Source: Nocardia puris (GTDB taxonomy: Bacteria; Actinomycetota; Actinomycetes; Mycobacteriales; Mycobacteriaceae). From it: 64,000 nucleotides of DNA. The notes beneath the pieces are model-generated. The model was not told the origin of the DNA. It searched no databases and saw nothing but the letters and a program-made list of their open reading frames with translations. Shown here piece after piece: positions 60,570 to 64,000 of the stretch. Every line of letters begins with the position of its first letter. Position 1 is the first letter of the stretch. The translations under genes and the position numbers were made by a program. The stretch is taken from contig NZ_QNRE01000005.1 of NCBI RefSeq assembly GCF_003315035.1, forward strand, positions 1 to 64,000. Reading direction: 5' to 3'.

Positions 60570-61697
60570 TCAGGACTCGAACAGACTCCGCACGAACGGC
60601 AGCGAATCGGGCAGCGAGGCGTTCACGGCGCCGCTGTGGTCCTCGTCGTAGGTGTGCAGCACGACCGGTTCGCCGTTCGCTTGCAGCTTCGCCGCGAACG
60701 CGAGGGTGGCCGGGGTGATCACATCGGTGTCGCGCAGGCCCTGGCCGAGGAACACCGGACGGTCGTAGCCGGACTCGGGCAGCGCCATGGTGCGCGACAG
60801 GATGCCGCGCAGATCGGGGATCTGCGCCAGCGGACGGGTGAACATCTCGCCCAGCACCACGTTGTTCGCCGACAGTTCCTCGCCGAACTCGTCGATGCAG
60901 GCGGTGCGCCCGCGCTCGAGCCAGGTGCGGCCCTCCTCGGTCAGGTACGACTCCACCGCGAGCTCCGGGTGGGTGGTGCGCAGGCCGTTGAGAATGTAGA
61001 AGACGTAGGCGGTGCTGTGCGGACCCAGTTCCATGGGCGGCATGCCGGGGCCGAGCGGCAGCAGGATGTCCTCGATGTAGGCGGGCACGCCGGTGCCGAC
61101 CGCGCCGCGGTAGTCGAGTTCGGGGCCGCCGAACTCGGTGGCGTAGCGGGCGGTGAAGACCGCCGCGCCGCCGCCCTGCGACTGCCCGACCACGGCCCAC
61201 TTGTTCGACAGCTCGGGGTATTGCCGGGTCGCCGCCTTCACCGCGTCGACGACGTTGTGCGCCTCGACCTTGCCGTTCAGGTAGGGATGCTCGCCCGGTG
61301 TGCCCAGGCCCGCGTAGTCGGCGGCCACCACGGCGTAGCCCTCGTTCAGCCACGTGCCCAGGTAGGTCCAGTCCCGTTCGACGGCCGAGGGGCCCACGAC
61401 GCTGTAGGCGCAGTCGTCGCCGATGCCGACGGTGCCGTGCGCCCACGCGATCACCGGCCAGCCGCCCTCGGGCGCCTCGCCGGCCGGGAAGTAGACGGCC
61501 GCGCTCGCGGTGGTGGGCGCCTCGCCCACGGTGGTGGACTCGTAGAGCAGCCGGGCGCCGCGCGCCGCGTCGGGCGGCGTGGCCACCGCGGCCAGCGGTC
61601 CCACCGAAGTCACCGCGCCGGGGGCGGCGCTCGCGGCGGCCGGATGCAGCAGGACGGTCGCACAGGCCACGGCCGCGGCGACGCACAGTTTCCGCAT
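60570..61697 (-). CDS. secreted lipase (LIP-family alpha/beta hydrolase)
   Basis: 375 residues with a cleavable signal peptide (about 1-26, ending Ala-Ser-Ala-Ala). The alpha/beta fold shows WAHGTVG for the oxyanion region, the nucleophile elbow VVGQSQGGGAA and a late DEDHSGAVN with the catalytic His. The pattern matches secretory lipases of the fungal LIP/mycolata type that act on triacylglycerols. Mature Cys residues (DDCAYS, TACIDE) may be bonded. ATG 61697 with CGGAG upstream is the start. It is divergent from the isocitrate lyase gene. Confidence 0.82.
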   Translation of the reverse strand: MRKLCVAAAVACATVLLHPAAASAAPGAVTSVGPLAAVATPPDAARGARLLYESTTVGEAPTTASAAVYFPAGEAPEGGWPVIAWAHGTVGIGDDCAYSVVGPSAVERDWTYLGTWLNEGYAVVAADYAGLGTPGEHPYLNGKVEAHNVVDAVKAATRQYPELSNKWAVVGQSQGGGAAVFTARYATEFGGPELDYRGAVGTGVPAYIEDILLPLGPGMPPMELGPHSTAYVFYILNGLRTTHPELAVESYLTEEGRTWLERGRTACIDEFGEELSANNVVLGEMFTRPLAQIPDLRGILSRTMALPESGYDRPVFLGQGLRDTDVITPATLAFAAKLQANGEPVVLHTYDEDHSGAVNASLPDSLPFVRSLFES

Positions 61698-62163
61698 GGG
61701 ACTCCGTTCGGTACGTGGAGCGGTCCTCCCGACAAGTTGGACGACCGCTCGAGATTTGGCTCCTCGCTCGAGTCTGCCGCATCGGCCCGGTCCGGCGTGG
61801 CGCGGCCCACACGCGCGGGCGGGGGCAGGGCTGTGAATCGACTCACAACCCCGCGCGCACGGGCGTGTCGATCCCGGGGTGCCGCGCGATCGCAAACAGT
61901 ACGAGCGTTACGCTGAAACCGCACGTCAGGGCTACCCGTCGGTAGATTGCCGCCGTGCAATTCGCCCGCAAATTTCGCAGAGTTAGCAAAGTTGTTGCGA
62001 AACCTAGCTCGATTTCACAGTAGCAACAGGTAGACGGCTATTTCCTGGTGTGCAATCGTGTGGAAGTACACCCCATGGGCCTAGCAAGCCTGCGAATCGC
62101 CGCCCCAGCAGTTTTCCGTTGCGCGGTGCGGCACATCGACCGAACAGAGAAGTGGAGTCAGAG
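61698..62163. other. intergenic region between lipase and aceA
   Basis: 466 bases with the promoters of both genes. The right part contains RamB-like sites; elsewhere no gene or RNA element is evident. The aceA ribosome site appears to be GTGGAG near 62153. Confidence 0.5.
61968..62030 (+). promoter_or_regulatory. RamB-like site cluster upstream of aceA
   Basis: GCAAATTTCGC (61968-61978), TAGCAAAGTTGTTGCGAAA (61984-62002, with GCAA-N5-TTGC symmetry) and TAGCAACAGG (62021-62030) resemble the RamB motif (A/GCAAAGTTTGCAAA-like) known in corynebacteria. A similar TTAGCAACAGAG lies before ramB itself at 17395. Confidence 0.55.
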
Positions 62164-63453
62164 ATGTCGACAGTCGGCACCCCGAAGACCGCTGCGGAGA
62201 TCCAGCAGGATTGGGACACCAACCCGCGCTGGAAGGGCATCACCCGTAACTACACCGCGGAACAGGTGGTGGCGCTGCAGGGCACCGTCGTCGAGGAGCA
62301 CACGCTCGCCCGCCGCGGCTCGGAGATCCTGTGGGATCTCGTCAATAACGAGGACTACATCAACTCCCTCGGCGCCCTCACCGGCAACCAGGCGGTCCAG
62401 CAGGTCCGCGCCGGCCTCAAGGCCATCTACCTGTCCGGTTGGCAGGTCGCCGGCGACGCGAACCTCTCCGGCCACACCTACCCGGACCAGTCGCTGTACC
62501 CGGCCAACTCGGTCCCGCAGATCGTGCGCCGCATCAATAACGCGCTGCTGCGCGCCGACGAGATCGCCAAGGTCGAGGGTGACACCTCGGTCGAGAACTG
62601 GCTCGCCCCGATCGTCGCCGACGGCGAGGCCGGCTTCGGTGGCGCCCTCAATGTCTACGAGCTGCAGAAGGCCATGATCGCGGCCGGCGTCGCCGGTTCG
62701 CACTGGGAGGACCAGCTGGCCTCGGAGAAGAAGTGCGGCCACCTCGGTGGCAAGGTGCTCATCCCCACCCAGCAGCACATCCGCACCCTGACCTCGGCCC
62801 GCCTGGCCGCCGACGTCGCCGGCGTGCCCACCGTGGTCATCGCCCGCACCGACGCCGAGGCCGCGACCCTGCTGACCACCGACGTGGACGAGCGCGACCG
62901 CGAGTTCCTGGACGGCACCCGCACCGCCGAGGGCTTCTTCGGTGTGAAGAACGGCATCGAGCCCTGCATCGCCCGCGCCAAGGCCTACGCGCCCTACTCC
63001 GACCTCATCTGGATGGAGACCGGCGTGCCGGACCTCGAGGTCGCCCGCAAGTTCGCCGAGGCCGTTCGCGGCGAGTTCCCGGACCAGCTGCTGGCCTACA
63101 ACTGCTCGCCCTCCTTCAACTGGAAGGCGCACCTGGACGACGCGACCATCGCGAAGTTCCAGCGTGAGCTCGGCGCGATGGGCTTCAAGTTCCAGTTCAT
63201 CACCCTGGCCGGCTTCCACTCGCTCAACTACGGCATGTTCGACCTGGCGCACGGCTACGCCCGCGAGGGCATGACCGCGTTCGTCGACCTGCAGGAGCGC
63301 GAGTTCAAGGCCGCCGCCGAGCGTGGCTTCACCGCCATCAAGCACCAGCGCGAGGTCGGTGCCGGCTACTTCGACACCATCGCCACCACCGTCGACCCGA
63401 ACACCTCGACGGCCGCCCTGAAGGGCTCCACCGAAGAAGGCCAGTTCCACTGA
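62164..63453 (+). CDS. aceA: isocitrate lyase
   Basis: 429 residues, the short actinobacterial ICL1 type. Signature [13 protein letters not shown] with the catalytic Cys191 (same number as in M. tuberculosis ICL1), [15 protein letters not shown], and the C-terminal end STEEGQFH. It splits isocitrate into succinate and glyoxylate, the first reaction of the glyoxylate shunt, and in this family also 2-methylisocitrate. A strong terminator-like hairpin follows, then a 3-hydroxybutyryl-CoA dehydrogenase gene, as in mycobacteria. Regulation by RamB is likely from the upstream sites. Confidence 0.97.
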   Translation: MSTVGTPKTAAEIQQDWDTNPRWKGITRNYTAEQVVALQGTVVEEHTLARRGSEILWDLVNNEDYINSLGALTGNQAVQQVRAGLKAIYLSGWQVAGDANLSGHTYPDQSLYPANSVPQIVRRINNALLRADEIAKVEGDTSVENWLAPIVADGEAGFGGALNVYELQKAMIAAGVAGSHWEDQLASEKKCGHLGGKVLIPTQQHIRTLTSARLAADVAGVPTVVIARTDAEAATLLTTDVDERDREFLDGTRTAEGFFGVKNGIEPCIARAKAYAPYSDLIWMETGVPDLEVARKFAEAVRGEFPDQLLAYNCSPSFNWKAHLDDATIAKFQRELGAMGFKFQFITLAGFHSLNYGMFDLAHGYAREGMTAFVDLQEREFKAAAERGFTAIKHQREVGAGYFDTIATTVDPNTSTAALKGSTEEGQFH

Positions 63454-63472
63454 GCCCCTTCGCGTGACGGGT

Positions 63473-63498
63473 GGGGTGCGGCCGTGAAACCGCACCCC
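63473..63498. terminator. 9-bp stem-loop after aceA
   Basis: GGGGTGCGG pairs with CCGCACCCC around an 8-base loop, 20 bases after the aceA stop. No T-tract. With the second hairpin it forms a double structure before the next gene. Confidence 0.5.
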
Positions 63499-63578
63499 GC
63501 GCGCACCGGGTGTCGCCTCGGGAAGAGAGGTTCCCGAACGTGAATACCGGCAATCCTCTACTCAGGTAGGGGTGTACC

Positions 63579-63614
63579 GCCCTCCCCCGCTGAACAGCCT
63601 CGGCGGGGGAGGGC
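63579..63614. terminator. 12-bp stem-loop before the dehydrogenase gene
   Basis: GCCCTCCCCCGC pairs perfectly with GCGGGGGAGGGC around a 12-base loop, 70 bases before the next GTG. It can end aceA transcription or act as an attenuator in the leader of the downstream gene. Confidence 0.5.
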
Positions 63615-63684
63615 ATCCCTATACCTTGGACATCGTCCAAACCCCAGCCACCCCAGAGCCAGACCAACCCAGCAGGAGCGGGAC

Positions 63685-64000
63685 GTGAGCAGCGAGAAGA
63701 TTCAGCGCGTCGGCATCATCGGCGCCGGACAGATGGGTGCCGGAATCGCGGAGGTGTGCGCCCGCGCGCACGTCGACGTGCTCGTCTACGAACAGACCAG
63801 GGAACTAGCCGCCGCCGGGCGCGCCCGCATCCTGCGCTCGCTCGACCGCGGCGTGAGCAGCGGCAAGATCACCGAACGCGAGCGGGAACAGGCCGCCTGG
63901 CGCCTGCGCTTCACCTCCGATCTGGGCGACTTCGCCGACCGCCAGCTGGTGGTCGAGGCCGTGCTGGAGAACGAAGAGGTCAAGACCTCCATCTTCGCCG
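63685..64000 (+). CDS. fadB2: 3-hydroxybutyryl-CoA dehydrogenase (FadB2-type), partial
   Basis: The first 105 residues before the window ends. VGIIGAGQMGAGIAEVCARA is the NAD-binding Rossmann start of 3-hydroxyacyl-CoA dehydrogenases, and LVVEAVLENEEVKTSIFA is the typical segment before the catalytic His. Start GTG follows CAGGAGCGG. The enzyme oxidises 3-hydroxybutyryl-CoA to acetoacetyl-CoA. Its place after aceA matches the aceA-fadB2 order of mycobacteria. The rest lies outside the window. Confidence 0.9.
   Translation, partial: MSSEKIQRVGIIGAGQMGAGIAEVCARAHVDVLVYEQTRELAAAGRARILRSLDRGVSSGKITEREREQAAWRLRFTSDLGDFADRQLVVEAVLENEEVKTSIFA

Noticed and set aside
1..64000. tRNA, rRNA or insertion sequence genes
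   Set aside because: No CCA-type acceptor/T-loop pattern, no rRNA-like stretch and no transposase motifs were noticed on reading. A covariance-model scan could still find a missed small RNA.

Overview
The window is high-GC DNA, dense with genes, with many GTG starts, 4-bp ATGA/GTGA gene overlaps and several apparently leaderless starts. Recognisable proteins point to a mycolic-acid actinomycete, most likely Nocardia or a close Rhodococcus/Mycobacterium relative: a RamB regulator, a FadE5-type acyl-CoA dehydrogenase, a mycobacterial-type LigB DNA ligase, isocitrate lyase followed by a FadB2-type dehydrogenase, and a cysteine-free L36 behind a Zur-like site. The genus is inferred, not proven. 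I found no rRNA, tRNA, CRISPR array or intact insertion sequence.

Layout. 0-8 kb: small housekeeping or accessory genes (polysaccharide deacetylase, PPOX-class flavoprotein, HxlR regulator with a divergent NmrA-type reductase, VOC protein, GlxA-type AraC regulator, CMD-family protein, NERD-like membrane protein). Between them lies a gene graveyard: a frameshifted DUF4065 (Panacea) antitoxin and toxin pair, and the tail of a second HxlR regulator. 8-14 kb: a urtABCDE urea ABC transporter operon ending in a GntR/FCD regulator. 14-23 kb: FadE5-like dehydrogenase, RamB, LigB, a PfkB sugar kinase, a TetR regulator and an MFS exporter. 23-27.5 kb: a DUF4143 ATPase behind four 23-bp direct repeats, a Fic protein with a three-copy operator, and a zinc-starvation pair (CobW-like protein and cysteine-free L36) diverging from a Zur-like site.

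27-58 kb is a nitrogen-scavenging island. PnuC is followed by a five-gene, fully overlapping operon: NCS2 permease, cyanuric acid amidohydrolase/barbiturase family enzyme, NCS1 permease, biuret amidohydrolase and an alpha/beta hydrolase. It lies downstream of a GntR gene and two TTGTATACAA palindromes. Then come an NMT1-type ABC transporter, xdhC and a MocA-like transferase, uraD-uraH-urate oxidase-8-oxoguanine deaminase, and (after an insert with a STAND ATPase, a PP2C phosphatase, an M20 peptidase and a 2OG-Fe dioxygenase) a xanthine dehydrogenase-DUF6986-allantoicase-allantoinase operon. Together these encode guanine/xanthine degradation through urate, HIU, OHCU, allantoin and allantoate to ureidoglycolate plus urea. 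Three promoters in this island share a GCAA motif at a fixed distance from the -10 element.

58-64 kb: a phytase-like lipoprotein and a secreted lipase, then isocitrate lyase with RamB-like sites upstream and the start of a 3-hydroxybutyryl-CoA dehydrogenase. Glyoxylate from purine breakdown could feed the same central pathway that isocitrate lyase serves. All functional calls come from reading the sequence and from memory of the families; no database search was run.
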